From an uncultured Aquimarina sp. (GTDB lineage: Bacteria; Bacteroidota; Bacteroidia; Flavobacteriales; Flavobacteriaceae), in assembly GCA_947500545.1 (NCBI GenBank), contig CANMSO010000001.1:434001-498000 (forward strand): a stretch of DNA of 64,000 nt, given 5' to 3'. A model generated the notes under the pieces. That model ran no database searches. It had not been told where the DNA came from and saw only the letters and a program-made list of their open reading frames with translations. Positions 8,502 through 18,133 of the stretch are shown piece after piece. Position numbers and translations under genes: made by a program. The stretch's first letter is position 1, and each line of letters opens with the position of its first letter.

Positions 8502-9244
8502 TGCACAAGACTTATTTTAATTGGAGTAGTGGTAAGGATTCAAGCTTGGCTCTGTATTATATATTAAAACAAAAGGAATATGATGTTTCTAAGCTTATAA
8601 CAACGGTAAATGAGGATTATGAACGTGTATCTATGCATGGTCTAAGAGAAGATTTGCTGGATGAACAAGCTAAAAGCCTAGGTCTCTCTCTTGAAAAAAT
8701 AAAACTTCCGGCACAGGTTTCTATGGATTCATATAATAAGAGTATGAAAAGTGCCATAGGACAATTAAAGATAGAAAGATATACACATTGCATTTTTGGT
8801 GATATTTTTTTAGAAGATTTACGAGAGTATCGAGAAAATCAATTAAAGAATGTAGGCATTCAAGGAGTTTTTCCGCTTTGGAAAAAGAATACCAAAGAGT
8901 TGTTATTAGAGTTTTTGGATTTAGGTTTTAAAGCAATTACTGTTTGCGTGAATGCAAAATATCTTGATGAAACCTTTTGCGGAAGGGTATTAGATAGACA
9001 GTTTTTAAGAGATTTACCGTCAAACGTTGACCCGTGTGGTGAAAATGGAGAGTTTCATACATTTGTTTTTGACGGCCCCATATTCAAATATCCTGTTAAT
9101 TTTAAAATAGGAGAGAAGGTACTTCGTGGCTATGAACCTTCAAAAGAAGAAAATGATGATTGTTTTATAGAGGATTCAGATCAGAGTTGGGATACTTCTT
9201 TTTGGTATTGCGATCTCCTACCTAATTCAAAGATGATAAAATAA
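8501..9244 (+). CDS. PP-loop ATP-binding protein, diphthine-ammonia-ligase-like
   Basis: The N-terminus NWSSGKDSSLALYY is the PP-loop of adenine-nucleotide alpha-hydrolase enzymes, which adenylate a substrate carbonyl or amide. The rest, including EYRENQLKNVGIQGVFPLWK and DPCGENGEFHTFVFDGP, matches the DUF71/ATP_bind_4 group that contains eukaryotic diphthine ammonia ligase. Bacteria lack diphthamide, so the bacterial substrate is unknown. The gene starts on the last base of the aroQ stop and ends before a strong bidirectional terminator. Confidence 0.85.
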   Translation: MHKTYFNWSSGKDSSLALYYILKQKEYDVSKLITTVNEDYERVSMHGLREDLLDEQAKSLGLSLEKIKLPAQVSMDSYNKSMKSAIGQLKIERYTHCIFGDIFLEDLREYRENQLKNVGIQGVFPLWKKNTKELLLEFLDLGFKAITVCVNAKYLDETFCGRVLDRQFLRDLPSNVDPCGENGEFHTFVFDGPIFKYPVNFKIGEKVLRGYEPSKEENDDCFIEDSDQSWDTSFWYCDLLPNSKMIK

Positions 9245-9278
9245 AAATACCTTACTAAAACATTAGTAAGGTATTTTT
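9245..9278. terminator. Bidirectional terminator between 8501 gene and lpdA
   Basis: A 12-bp stem AATACCTTACTAA / TTAGTAAGGTATT with flanking A- and T-runs lies between two convergent genes. Confidence 0.85.
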
Positions 9279-9298
9279 AAAAGATATAGTGTTATATA

Positions 9299-10690
9299 CT
9301 ATAAATGAATTACTTCGCCGTATGCATCAGCAACGGCTTCCATTACAGCTTCACTCATTGTTGGATGAGGGTGAATAGCTTTTAGCACTTCATGACCTGT
9401 AGTTTCTAATTTTCTACCCAATACAGCTTCCGCAATCATATCGGTAACTCCAGCTCCAATCATATGGCATCCTAGCCACTCTCCGTATTTTGCATCGAAA
9501 ATTACTTTTACAAAACCATCTTTGGTTCCTGCCGCACTCGCTTTACCAGAGGCAGAAAAAGGAAATTTACCTATTTTTAATTCGTACCCAGCTTCCTTAG
9601 CTTGTTTTTCAGTCATCCCTACACTTGCAATTTCAGGAGATGCATATGTACAACCAGGGATGTTTCCGTAGTCTATTGCTTCCACGTGCATTCCTGCAAT
9701 TTTTTCTACACATGTAATCCCTTCTGCAGAAGCAACATGAGCCAAGGCAGGTCCAGGAGCTACATCGCCAATAGCATATATCCCTGGAATATTTGTTTGA
9801 TACCAGTCGTTTACAACGATCTTATCTCTATCTGTAGCAATACCAAGTTCTTCTAATCCGATGTTTTCAATATTGCTTTTTATCCCTACTGCAGATAATA
9901 CAATATCTGCTTCCAGAATTTCTTCACCTTTTTTGGTTTTTACGGTCGCCTTTATCGTATTACCACTAGTATCTACACTTTCTACAGATGAATTAGTCAT
10001 TACTTTAATTCCTGCTTTCTTGAAATTACGTTCGAATTGTTTCGATACCTCGACGTCCTCAAGCGGTACAAGATTAGGTAAGAATTCTACAATTGTTACT
10101 TCTGTTCCCATTGCGTTATAGAAATGAGCAAATTCTACCCCAATTGCTCCAGATCCCACAACGATCATTTTCTTTGGTTGCGATTTTAATGTCATCGCTT
10201 CTCTATATCCAATTACCTTTTTACCGTCTTGAGGTAAGTTTGGTAATTCTCTTGATCTGGCACCAGTAGCAATTATAATATGTTTTGCCTCATAATCAGT
10301 GGCTTTTCCATCTTTATTTGTTACGGTAATTTTGTTACTAGCTTTTAGCTTACCAAAACCTTCAATTACATCAATTTTATTCTTTTTCATTAAGAATTGA
10401 ACACCTTTGCTCATTCCTTCTGCAACACCACGGCTACGCTTTACAACGGCATCAAAGTCTTTATCAAATTTTTCTATAGTAAGTCCATAATCCGATGCAT
10501 GTTTTAGATATTCAAATACCTGGGCACTTTTTAATAATGCTTTTGTAGGTATACATCCCCAATTTAAACATACTCCTCCTAAACTTTCTTTTTCTATAAT
10601 TGCAGTTTTGAAGCCTAATTGTGAAGCTCTAATTGCGGTTACATAACCCCCAGGACCACTTCCTAAAACGACGATATCATATGTGCTCAT
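9299..10690 (-). CDS. lpdA: Dihydrolipoyl dehydrogenase (E3)
   Basis: This flavoprotein reoxidises the lipoyl groups of the 2-oxo-acid dehydrogenase complexes. The 463 residues show the FAD Rossmann motif VVLGSGPGGYVTAI, the redox disulfide in GGVCLNWGCIPTKALL, the NAD motif VVGSGAIGVEFA, the second FAD contact GIYAIGDVAPGPALAH, and the C-terminal His-Glu pair in HPHPTMSEAVMEA. All catalytic residues are present. It stands alone with its own terminator. Confidence 0.96.
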   Translation of the reverse strand: MSTYDIVVLGSGPGGYVTAIRASQLGFKTAIIEKESLGGVCLNWGCIPTKALLKSAQVFEYLKHASDYGLTIEKFDKDFDAVVKRSRGVAEGMSKGVQFLMKKNKIDVIEGFGKLKASNKITVTNKDGKATDYEAKHIIIATGARSRELPNLPQDGKKVIGYREAMTLKSQPKKMIVVGSGAIGVEFAHFYNAMGTEVTIVEFLPNLVPLEDVEVSKQFERNFKKAGIKVMTNSSVESVDTSGNTIKATVKTKKGEEILEADIVLSAVGIKSNIENIGLEELGIATDRDKIVVNDWYQTNIPGIYAIGDVAPGPALAHVASAEGITCVEKIAGMHVEAIDYGNIPGCTYASPEIASVGMTEKQAKEAGYELKIGKFPFSASGKASAAGTKDGFVKVIFDAKYGEWLGCHMIGAGVTDMIAEAVLGRKLETTGHEVLKAIHPHPTMSEAVMEAVADAYGEVIHL

Positions 10691-10790
10691 AAATTTCGAT
10701 TTTTTGAAGTCACGAATTTAAGGATAATTCGGCTAATCGAAAAGGGAATTATGTATTCCCTAAGAATAAGATTTCTGTGAGTAGACAGAA

Positions 10791-10822
10791 TAAAAAAACA
10801 CTATCGCTACGATAGTGTTAAT
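10791..10822 (-). terminator. Terminator after the 10884 lipoprotein
   Basis: The stem AACACTATCG / CGATAGTGTT is followed on the minus strand by a run of seven T. Confidence 0.8.
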
Positions 10823-10883
10823 TTTTTATTTTTTTTATCTGAATGCTTTAAAAGTTTTCAGATAAAACGAATTATTTATATTT

Positions 10884-11384
10884 CTAAAATTCTAATTTTA
10901 GTTCTGATTGTACAGCATTAAAATCTAATAAATTTATATCAGTACTTTCTGCGAACGAAGAAGGAACTACGACAATTCTAAAATCTTGATTGTCTGTAAT
11001 ATCAGAGGCTAACGCGCCTAAATCGTCACTTTCTAAGAATATTTCTATGCTAGCGACGTTTATGTCTGAATCAAAAATGAAGTTGAACTGGAATTGCGCA
11101 AACCCACTTGGACTAAAGAAAAAAGTTCTTGGTAATGGTTCCCATACATCTGCTTGTTCTGCCGCAGACCTTACTGGATCTAAAATATAAACTAATGCTA
11201 CATCAGAGTCAAACACATCAATATTATTGGGAACAACAGCTTCTATAGCAAAATTATTTGCAGCATTGAATGTTCCTGTTATCTCGAAAGTCTTACCAAT
11301 AGTGTCAAAATCTATATCATCATCATCTACACAAGAAGTAAATATTAATGTAGTAAAACAAAGTAATGCGATAATTTTTTTCAT
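10884..11384 (-). CDS. Hypothetical lipoprotein
   Basis: This 166-residue protein has a lipobox signal (CFTTLIFTSCVDDDD) followed by an acidic stretch, as in many surface-directed flavobacterial lipoproteins. The mature part reads as a beta-rich domain with FEITGTFNAANNFAIEAVVP and VALVYILDPV. I do not recognise a family. It is followed by a terminator and lies upstream of lpdA; there is no clear functional link. Confidence 0.75.
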   Translation of the reverse strand: MKKIIALLCFTTLIFTSCVDDDDIDFDTIGKTFEITGTFNAANNFAIEAVVPNNIDVFDSDVALVYILDPVRSAAEQADVWEPLPRTFFFSPSGFAQFQFNFIFDSDINVASIEIFLESDDLGALASDITDNQDFRIVVVPSSFAESTDINLLDFNAVQSELKLEF

Positions 11385-11411
11385 AAGTGTTATAATTTAT
11401 TTGTTGTGATT

Positions 11412-11807
11412 TTATTTTTTATCAAAGTCTATACTTATAGAATTTACACAATATCGTTGACCTGTTTGAGTAGGGCCGTCATTAAATACGTGACCCAAAT
11501 GACTTCCGCAATTAGCACAAAGTATTTCTGTGCGTATCATCCCATGCGATGCATCCTTTACATACTCAACGCTACCTTCGATAGATTCATCAAAACTTGG
11601 CCATCCACATCCAGAATCAAATTTAGAACCGCTTTCAAACAATGATACATTGCAGGCCATACATTTATATGTTCCTTCTTCAAAATGTACATTGTATTGC
11701 CCAGTAAAAGGTCTTTCTGTTCCTTTTTCCCTCAGTACTCGATATTCTTCCTCATTTAGCTGTTTTTTCCATTCAGCTTCAGATTTATGTATTGGGTATT
11801 TATTCAT
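11412..11807 (-). CDS. msrB: Peptide-methionine (R)-S-oxide reductase, cytoplasmic
   Basis: MsrB reduces methionine-R-sulfoxide in oxidised proteins. The catalytic Cys is in QRYCVNSISIDF, and two zinc CxxC pairs are visible (KCMACN and LCANCGSHLGHVF). There is no signal peptide when started at the ATG at 11807 (MNKYPIHKSEAEWKKQL), which is the start that fits the family; the frame could extend seven codons further. It overlaps by eight bases the end of a second, exported msrB, so cytoplasmic and envelope forms are expressed together. Confidence 0.93.
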   Translation of the reverse strand: MNKYPIHKSEAEWKKQLNEEEYRVLREKGTERPFTGQYNVHFEEGTYKCMACNVSLFESGSKFDSGCGWPSFDESIEGSVEYVKDASHGMIRTEILCANCGSHLGHVFNDGPTQTGQRYCVNSISIDFDKK

Positions 11808-12294
11808 TTTTAGATTTTTTTGGTACAAATACTAAAGCATCTCCATTAATGCAATGTCTCATTCCTGTAGTTTGTCTGGGGCCATCATTAAATACATGCC
11901 CTAAATGACCACCACAAGTTGCACATAATAATTCTGAACGTGCATACCCTAACTTATAATCTACATCTTTATCAACATTTCCTTTTACTGCTCGATCAAA
12001 ACTTGGCCAACCAGTTCCGCTATCAAACTTATATTTACTATCATACAAAGGAGTATTACATGCGGCACAATGAAATACACCTGATGCATACACTTTATTA
12101 AGCGGGCTGGAAAAAGGAGGTTCTGTTCCTGCTTGTCTTAAAATATGGTATTGCTCTGATGTTAGAATTTCTTTCCATTCCTTATTAGTTTTGGACACTG
12201 CATATTCCTTCTTTTCTTTTTTGGTGACTTGCTGGGCGTTGCTTGTACAACTAATCGCTAATACTCCTATAAATAACAAAATAATACGTTTCAT
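11800..12294 (-). CDS. msrB: Peptide-methionine (R)-S-oxide reductase, exported lipoprotein form
   Basis: The protein starts at ATG 12294 (MKRIILLFIGVLAISCTSNAQ), giving a lipoprotein signal peptide; a longer frame to 12342 would bury that signal. The MsrB fold follows with FHCAACNTPLY, LLCATCGGHLGHVFNDGP and the catalytic Cys in GMRHCINGDALVF. It probably repairs oxidised periplasmic or outer-membrane-anchored proteins. The downstream msrB overlaps its 3' end, so this is a two-gene repair operon with one copy on each side of the inner membrane. Confidence 0.92.
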   Translation of the reverse strand: MKRIILLFIGVLAISCTSNAQQVTKKEKKEYAVSKTNKEWKEILTSEQYHILRQAGTEPPFSSPLNKVYASGVFHCAACNTPLYDSKYKFDSGTGWPSFDRAVKGNVDKDVDYKLGYARSELLCATCGGHLGHVFNDGPRQTTGMRHCINGDALVFVPKKSKNE

Positions 12295-12368
12295 GGCTTT
12301 TTTAGTTTTGATTAAATAATGTTTTGTTAAATAGTCGTACAATTTCTCTCTAAATAACGTATCAACAA

Positions 12369-13238
12369 TTATTCCAAAATAAAATTAGTGATTTCTGAGA
12401 TTACTTTTTCATTGCCCAGAATTTTTCGATGTCCTAATTTTTCGGTAAACAATAATTTTCCATGTTCCAATGCATCTGCTATTTCGTTAGCCGAGCTATA
12501 ATGAACATCTACATCATTTTTGTCATGTACAACCAATGTTGGGATTTTAACACCTTTGGCAGATACAGCGCCTGAGTAGTTATCAAGATCTTCTCCATAT
12601 CTTTTATCAAAATATGTTTTCAGAAGCGCTGCAACTTTTTTCTTTAGCTGAAGATTTTTTGCGAAGTTTTTAGTTACAGCGGTAATACTATTAGCTGTAC
12701 CAATAATGACCAGTTTTTTGATTTGTAACCCATATTTTGTGGCTCTTAGTAGAGACATTCCCCCTAGTGAATGACCTACAGCAGCTTCAAAAGGGCCATA
12801 ATTTTCTTCTAGATGGTTTATGGTTTCTATAAAATGAGGAAGAATAGTTCTTTTTCCGGGAGATCTACCATGTGCAGGTGCATCAAAACTTATTGTACTA
12901 TATCCTTTTTCGAGTAGTTTATCTGCAATCATGGAAAGCTGTGTTCCGCTTCCAGACCAACCATGTGATAATAGAACTTTCTTTTTAGAATTTCCATAAT
13001 GGTAGACTACAACATTGCGATTAATCTTATCTACGTGAATTAATTCTTTTTTGCTTTTTTCATACATTACTTTCTCTCTATCTGGCATATCATAGCCAAA
13101 AGGAGTTAAGAAAATTCTTGCAGCAAATCTAGAAGCTATAAAAGGAGATATCCAACTTAGTATTTTTCCTGTATACAGTATTGATTTTGGTATTAAAAGG
13201 GTCTGAACAGGAATTAAATCTTTATCTACTTTATTCAT
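12369..13238 (-). CDS. Alpha/beta hydrolase
   Basis: The 289-residue protein shows an alpha/beta-hydrolase core: oxyanion strand VLLSHGWSGSGTQL, nucleophile elbow AAVGHSLGGMSLL, acid in TLVVHDKNDVDVHYSSA and catalytic His in EKLGHRKILGNE. The substrate is not evident. An N-terminal hydrophobic stretch (SILYTGKILSWISPFIASRFAARIF, not a classic signal) may associate with membrane. It lies divergent to the helicase at 13414. Confidence 0.85.
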   Translation of the reverse strand: MNKVDKDLIPVQTLLIPKSILYTGKILSWISPFIASRFAARIFLTPFGYDMPDREKVMYEKSKKELIHVDKINRNVVVYHYGNSKKKVLLSHGWSGSGTQLSMIADKLLEKGYSTISFDAPAHGRSPGKRTILPHFIETINHLEENYGPFEAAVGHSLGGMSLLRATKYGLQIKKLVIIGTANSITAVTKNFAKNLQLKKKVAALLKTYFDKRYGEDLDNYSGAVSAKGVKIPTLVVHDKNDVDVHYSSANEIADALEHGKLLFTEKLGHRKILGNEKVISEITNFILE

Positions 13239-13378
13239 CGATATTTTTTAAAATTTAGACCTCAAAATTAAAGCAACACAGGGATTTGAGTCAAGCAATT
13301 ATGATTAATTAACATTTTGTATATGGGTAGTTGAGAAATATATTTGATCAATTGTTTCGTATAACCTCTTAAAGTGCT

Positions 13379-13386
13379 TAGTTTTG
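13379..13386 (+). promoter_or_regulatory. -7 promoter element for the helicase gene
   Basis: TAGTTTTG matches TAnnTTTG. A TTG at 13352-13354 may be the -33 box. The predicted transcript starts near 13393, which supports the TTG start at 13414, the only start available after the in-frame stop at 13387. Confidence 0.45.
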
Positions 13387-13413
13387 TAGCTTATTTTTAA
13401 CAAAAACTTCATT

Positions 13414-14928
13414 TTGTCGGCTACAGAAATAGAAAAAAAAGAACAGAAGGTTCTGTATGATTATCAGAAACGAGATATAGACAAGATATTTGGTCGTGTC
13501 GAGGAGTTTCCTGAAAACTATAATTTGTTATATCAACTCCCTACCGGAGGAGGTAAAACGGTTATTTTTTCTGAGATAGTTAGACGTTATATAGAAACGA
13601 CCAAAAAGAAAGTCGTTGTGCTTACGCATCGTATAGAGCTTTGTGCTCAGACTTCTAATATGCTTACCGAATTTCAGGTTAAAAATAAAATAATCAATAG
13701 CGCTGTTAAGCAACTTTATGATCAATATGATTATATGTGTTTTGTGGCCATGGTCGAGACGCTTAACAATAGACTTAATGATGATCAGTTAGAGCTTCAT
13801 GATATTGGAATGGTTATTATAGATGAGGCCCATTACAACTCGTTTAGAAAGCTTTTTAGGTTTTTTAAAAACTGCTTTATACTAGGTGTTACTGCAACGC
13901 CTTTAAGTTCTAATATGAAACTTCCAATGAAGGATAACTACAATGAGTTAATCGTTGGAGATACCATAGATTCATTAATCGGAAGTGGCTTTTTAGCAAA
14001 ACCTGTAACGTATACATACGATGTTGGTCTTGGTTCATTAAAAATAGGGATGAATGGTGATTATACTGTAAAATCATCTGAGGAAGTGTATACGAATATG
14101 CTAATGCAGGATAAGTTATTGCATGCGTATGAAGAAAGATCAAAAGGGAAAAAGACTTTAATTTTTAATAATGGTATTAATACATCTATTTATGTATATG
14201 AAACCTTCAAAAAGGCAGGGTATCCGATACGTCATTTAGATAATACCAATAGTAGACAGGAACGGGAGGATATTCTTTCCTGGTTTAAAAGTACCAAAGA
14301 TGCAATCTTGACATCTGTAAGTATTTTGACCACCGGTTTTGATGAACCAACTGTTGAAACAGTAATACTTAATAGGGCTACCAAGTCTCTTACTTTATAT
14401 TTTCAGATGATCGGTAGGGGATCAAGAATTTTACCTGTAAAGCCAGAGTTTTCTATAATTGATTTAGGTAATAATACAGCGAGATTTGGATTGTGGAATT
14501 CTGAAGTAGATTGGCAGTCTATTTTTAGATCTCCAGATTTTTACTATGATAATTTGGTTGGCGACGAAGAAATCGAAAGAAATTTCAAATATGTATTACC
14601 AGAGGATATTCGAAAGGAGTTTGCTAAGTCTGAAGAAATAGAGTTTGATATAGAGGAAGAATACGCAAGGACAAAGAGGTATAACCTTAGAAGCCTTACC
14701 GTGTTAGAAAAATCTATTGAACAGCATGCAAAGATGTGCGTAGAAAATAGTGAAGATGTTTTTGATGCGCGTATTCTTAGCCGTCAATTAGATCAAGATA
14801 TAGAATATAGGGTGCGTAGGTACTCATACTGCATAAGCAAAAGTACCAAGAATTATAGAGATTGGTTAGAAGAAGATTATAAACGAAAGTTAAGATCTAA
14901 AATCAATCAGTTGTTTATGGATAGTTAA
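13414..14928 (+). CDS. DEAD/DEAH-box superfamily 2 helicase, TTG start
   Basis: The protein carries the SF2 helicase motifs in order: Q-like DYQKRDIDKIF, Walker A LPTGGGKTVIFSEI, Ia VVVLTHRIELC, Walker B/DEAH MVIIDEAHYNSF, motif III GVTATPL, and the second RecA lobe with LTTGFDEPTVETVILNRATKS and FQMIGRGSRIL. It belongs with the RadD/restriction-type ATP-dependent helicases. An in-frame stop at 13387 with no ATG downstream leaves TTG 13414 as the start (protein begins SATEIEKKEQK after the initiator). It is a stand-alone gene; no restriction or methylase subunit is nearby. Confidence 0.88.
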   Translation: MSATEIEKKEQKVLYDYQKRDIDKIFGRVEEFPENYNLLYQLPTGGGKTVIFSEIVRRYIETTKKKVVVLTHRIELCAQTSNMLTEFQVKNKIINSAVKQLYDQYDYMCFVAMVETLNNRLNDDQLELHDIGMVIIDEAHYNSFRKLFRFFKNCFILGVTATPLSSNMKLPMKDNYNELIVGDTIDSLIGSGFLAKPVTYTYDVGLGSLKIGMNGDYTVKSSEEVYTNMLMQDKLLHAYEERSKGKKTLIFNNGINTSIYVYETFKKAGYPIRHLDNTNSRQEREDILSWFKSTKDAILTSVSILTTGFDEPTVETVILNRATKSLTLYFQMIGRGSRILPVKPEFSIIDLGNNTARFGLWNSEVDWQSIFRSPDFYYDNLVGDEEIERNFKYVLPEDIRKEFAKSEEIEFDIEEEYARTKRYNLRSLTVLEKSIEQHAKMCVENSEDVFDARILSRQLDQDIEYRVRRYSYCISKSTKNYRDWLEEDYKRKLRSKINQLFMDS

Positions 14929-14934
14929 TGGGTT

Positions 14935-15969
14935 CTAAACTTTTACTATAAGTTTTCCTATATTTTTCCCATTGAAAAGCATATTGAGTGCATTGGGTAA
15001 ATTTTCGAATCCTTCAATAATTGTTTCTTTATATTTGAGCGTTCCATTCTGCACCCATGGAGTCATCTCTTCTAGCATTTCGGGCATTCTATCATTATAA
15101 TCTCGTGCTAATACTCCTTGTATTGTTGCTCTTTTATATAACATGTGGTGCAAAAACCTTGGCCCTAATGCAGGATTGTCTAGTCCTCCTGAGTATTGCG
15201 AAATTTGACCGCAAATGATAATTCTGGCATTAATATTAATCAACTCAAAGATCACATCGGTTATATATCCACCAACATTATCGTAGTATATATCAATTCC
15301 CTCAGGGCAAAGTCTTGAAAGTTCCTTTTTTAGTTCTATTGCCGAAGGATGTTTTTTGTAATTTATAACTTCATGTACGCCTAGTTCCTCTTGTAGATAG
15401 TTAGTTTTTTCATCAGATCCAGCAATACCAATTACTTTACATTCTTTTATTTTAGCTATTTGAACCACAACTTGCCCTACAGCACCTGAAGCCCCAGAAA
15501 CTACAACAGTTTCTCCCTTCTTAGGTTTTCCGGCTTCTATAAAACCAAAATATGCAATACGAGCTGGCATGCCCAAGACTCCTAAAGCAGTACTTACGGG
15601 TACTTCATTGGGATCTAACTTTCTAAGATTTAGGATTTCGGTAATAGCATATTCTTGCCATCCGGTGTATGACAACACCCAATCGCCAATCTTAAAAGTC
15701 GAATTAAGGTCATTAATTGCTATAATCTGGCCAACAACAGCACCTCCTTGAAGTGCATTTAGCGGATGTGGTTTTTCCCAGGTGTCTTTTCCTGATTGTT
15801 GAATACGCATATACGGATCAATACTAAAGTATTCAGACTTGATAAGTGCTTCGCCATTATTTAAATCTAATGTAGAAATGTTTTTTTGATTAATAGTATA
15901 ATGGGTGTTATCTACCAATCTTTCAGGCCTTTTAGAATAAATCCACTGCCTGTTTTTAAATGTTGTCAT
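14935..15969 (-). CDS. NADP-dependent medium-chain oxidoreductase (enone reductase type)
   Basis: This 344-residue MDR-family protein has no zinc ligands. It shows the substrate-side motif YFSIDPYMRIQ, the nucleotide loop VVSGASGAVGQVVVQIAK and GIDIYYDNVGGYITD, typical of the leukotriene B4 dehydrogenase/curcumin reductase group that reduces alpha,beta-unsaturated carbonyls with NADPH. It is convergent with the helicase and begins a minus-strand series of small-molecule enzymes (14935-18496). Confidence 0.88.
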   Translation of the reverse strand: MTTFKNRQWIYSKRPERLVDNTHYTINQKNISTLDLNNGEALIKSEYFSIDPYMRIQQSGKDTWEKPHPLNALQGGAVVGQIIAINDLNSTFKIGDWVLSYTGWQEYAITEILNLRKLDPNEVPVSTALGVLGMPARIAYFGFIEAGKPKKGETVVVSGASGAVGQVVVQIAKIKECKVIGIAGSDEKTNYLQEELGVHEVINYKKHPSAIELKKELSRLCPEGIDIYYDNVGGYITDVIFELININARIIICGQISQYSGGLDNPALGPRFLHHMLYKRATIQGVLARDYNDRMPEMLEEMTPWVQNGTLKYKETIIEGFENLPNALNMLFNGKNIGKLIVKV

Positions 15970-16003
15970 ATATTATGTTTAGTCTAGACTACATGTTGTT
16001 TTA

Positions 16004-16696
16004 TTAGTTTTTTAATGCCATTTCTACGGCGCTTTCGGCATGAATTCTAGTTGTATCAAATACCGGGATATTTACATCTTGTGGTTTGATTAATAAAGGC
16101 AATTCTGTACAACCCAAAATTACACCTTGGGCACCATCAAGCTCTAAAGCTTTGATTATTCTTTTGAGTTCTTCCTTTGAATCGTCTTTAATAATTCCCA
16201 AAACAAGCTCTTTGTATATGATTTGGTGTATAGTGTTTCGGTCTTTTTCATTTGGGATCATCACTTCAATTCTGTAATCATTCAGGGTGTTTTTATAAAA
16301 ATCCTTTTCCATGGTGAATTTAGTACCTAATAGTGCTAATTTGTTTAACCCTTCAGCTTTAATTTTCTCTCCTGTGGCTGTAGCAATATGTAAAAAAGGA
16401 ACCGTAGTACTTTTGATCATCTCATCACTGCATAAGTGCATTGTGTTTGTGCATAAGATGATTAAATCTGCCCCGGCATTTTCTAATTGTTTAGTTGATT
16501 GTACCATTAGTTTATTTAGCCCGTTCCAATCATCATTATGCTGCAAATTTTCTATTTCGGCAAAATCAACCGAAGTTAGAATAGATTTTGCAGAGTGAAA
16601 ACCACCTAGCACTTTTTTCACCTGTTTGTTAATCAATTCATAATAGATTGCAGTTGACTCCCAGCTCATTCCTCCGATTAATCCTATAGTTTTCAT
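16004..16696 (-). CDS. Aspartate/glutamate racemase family protein
   Basis: The family interconverts L- and D-amino acids without cofactor using two Cys. Both are present here: LCTNTMHLC (first) and LGCTELPLL (second). The N-terminus IGLIGGMSWESTAIYYELIN is the family signature. At 230 residues it matches the YgeA/aspartate racemase branch rather than MurI, which would be longer and near murein genes. It lies 18 bases downstream of the phzF-like gene and probably forms one transcript with it. Confidence 0.88.
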   Translation of the reverse strand: MKTIGLIGGMSWESTAIYYELINKQVKKVLGGFHSAKSILTSVDFAEIENLQHNDDWNGLNKLMVQSTKQLENAGADLIILCTNTMHLCSDEMIKSTTVPFLHIATATGEKIKAEGLNKLALLGTKFTMEKDFYKNTLNDYRIEVMIPNEKDRNTIHQIIYKELVLGIIKDDSKEELKRIIKALELDGAQGVILGCTELPLLIKPQDVNIPVFDTTRIHAESAVEMALKN

Positions 16697-16714
16697 AATA
16701 CTTTGCTTTTTTAG

Positions 16715-17500
16715 TTATATTTCAATTTCTCCTGTCAAATACGGAACAGAATGCCCACTTAGAAAAACACGATCGCCTTCTAATCTGCAGTCTAATTCGC
16801 CACCTCTTTTTGATAATTGAAAAGCTTTAAGGTTGCTTTTGTTTAGTTTTTCTGCCCAAAAAGGAACCAAGGATGCGTGAGCAGAACCTGTTACCGGGTC
16901 TTCTGGAAGCACATGTGCATTAGCATCAAAGACTCTAGATACAAAATCAGATTGCTTACCTTTTGCAGTTAAAATTATACATAGATACGGTAACTCTTTT
17001 AGCAGTTCAAGTTTAGGTTCTGCTTCGAGAACTTCTTCTTCACAAGATAGTGTAATAACCAGGTCTCTTGCTGCAAAAGCTCCTGTGGGCTTTGCTTTTA
17101 GAGCACCAAAAATTTCTTCAGGAATTTCAACCTCTTTTGGTGGGCGTGAAGGAAAATCTAGGGTTATACTACCATTATCTTCTTTTTTTGCCTTTAAAAT
17201 TCCACTTTTTGAAGAGAATGTCACTTCTGTAGACTTAGTATCTATATGATTAAAAATTACATAAGCCGAGGCTAGGGTAGCGTGACCGCATAGATCAATT
17301 TCGGCGTGAGGCATAAACCACCTAATCTCATAAACATTATCGTTTTTCACAAAATATCCAGTCTCTGCCAGATTGTTTTCTATCGCGATATTTTGTAAAG
17401 TTTCATCATCCAACCAGTAGGGCAGATAACAAATTGCGGCTGGATTACCGCCAAATAATTTCTTTGTGAAAGCATCAATTTGATACATCGGAATTTTCAT
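16715..17500 (-). CDS. PhzF family isomerase/epimerase
   Basis: The 261-residue protein has the PhzF fold: YQIDAFTKKLFGGNPAAICYL at the start, LAETGYFV, and the second-half repeat DPVTGSAHASLVPFWAEKL. PhzF itself isomerises a phenazine precursor, but most relatives act on unknown metabolites, and no other phenazine gene is near. It is expressed with the racemase downstream (18-base gap) and the SDR upstream (24-base gap). Confidence 0.9.
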   Translation of the reverse strand: MKIPMYQIDAFTKKLFGGNPAAICYLPYWLDDETLQNIAIENNLAETGYFVKNDNVYEIRWFMPHAEIDLCGHATLASAYVIFNHIDTKSTEVTFSSKSGILKAKKEDNGSITLDFPSRPPKEVEIPEEIFGALKAKPTGAFAARDLVITLSCEEEVLEAEPKLELLKELPYLCIILTAKGKQSDFVSRVFDANAHVLPEDPVTGSAHASLVPFWAEKLNKSNLKAFQLSKRGGELDCRLEGDRVFLSGHSVPYLTGEIEI

Positions 17501-17524
17501 TTGTGTGCGAGTTTTAATGTTTTG

Positions 17525-18127
17525 TTATTCGTATTTTTTTAATATTTGACCAGTCATGTTTTCGGTTATCGACTGTTTATAGATATCCACTACATCATTT
17601 ATATTTACGGGAAAGTACCCGGCAAATTTCTTGTCATCAGGAAAATCTCCCGATATGGCCCCGGGAGCGACTACATTAACCCTAATACCGCGATCTAATT
17701 CATTTGAAGCCGCATTAACAAAGCTATGAATCCCACCATTAACAAGTGAAAGTGCAACAGCGCTTGGTTCGTAATACTCTGCGAGAATACCAGTAGTTAG
17801 GGTTATAGATCCATTGTCTTTGAGATAGTCCTGAGCAATGTGAACAAGGTTAACCTGTCCCATTAGTTTACTTTGAATCCCTAGATAATAGTCTTCCTCC
17901 GTTAGTTGTGCCAATGATTTCCAAGAAGCAGTACCTGCAGCATTAATAACAGCATCTAATTTGGGTAGTTTATCAAATAAACTTTTGATAGATTTTTTAT
18001 CTGTAATGTCAATGGGGTAGGATTCGCTATTTCGGTGTGCACCATATATTTCGTGATTATCATTCTTTAGGCCCTTATATACCTCAGAACCTATTGTACC
18101 AGTAGCTCCTATTACTAAAATTTTCAT
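17525..18127 (-). CDS. Short-chain dehydrogenase-like protein lacking the YxxxK motif
   Basis: The Rossmann N-terminus is clear (ILVIGATGTIGSEVYKGL, then VINAAG). Where classical SDRs carry Tyr-xxx-Lys, this 200-residue protein reads AVALSLVNGGIHSFV, with neither residue. A small, described subgroup of short SDR-like proteins shares this loss, so it is probably not a sequencing error. A palindromic site matching the one at the neighbouring ArsR-type gene lies just before its start (18134-18153), so it is likely a target of that regulator. Confidence 0.85.
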   Translation of the reverse strand: MKILVIGATGTIGSEVYKGLKNDNHEIYGAHRNSESYPIDITDKKSIKSLFDKLPKLDAVINAAGTASWKSLAQLTEEDYYLGIQSKLMGQVNLVHIAQDYLKDNGSITLTTGILAEYYEPSAVALSLVNGGIHSFVNAASNELDRGIRVNVVAPGAISGDFPDDKKFAGYFPVNINDVVDIYKQSITENMTGQILKKYE

Positions 18128-18133
18128 AATGAT

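Noticed and set aside
16715..17500. Phenazine biosynthesis locus
   Set aside because: Only the PhzF-like gene is present; the family is broad and no other phenazine gene is near.
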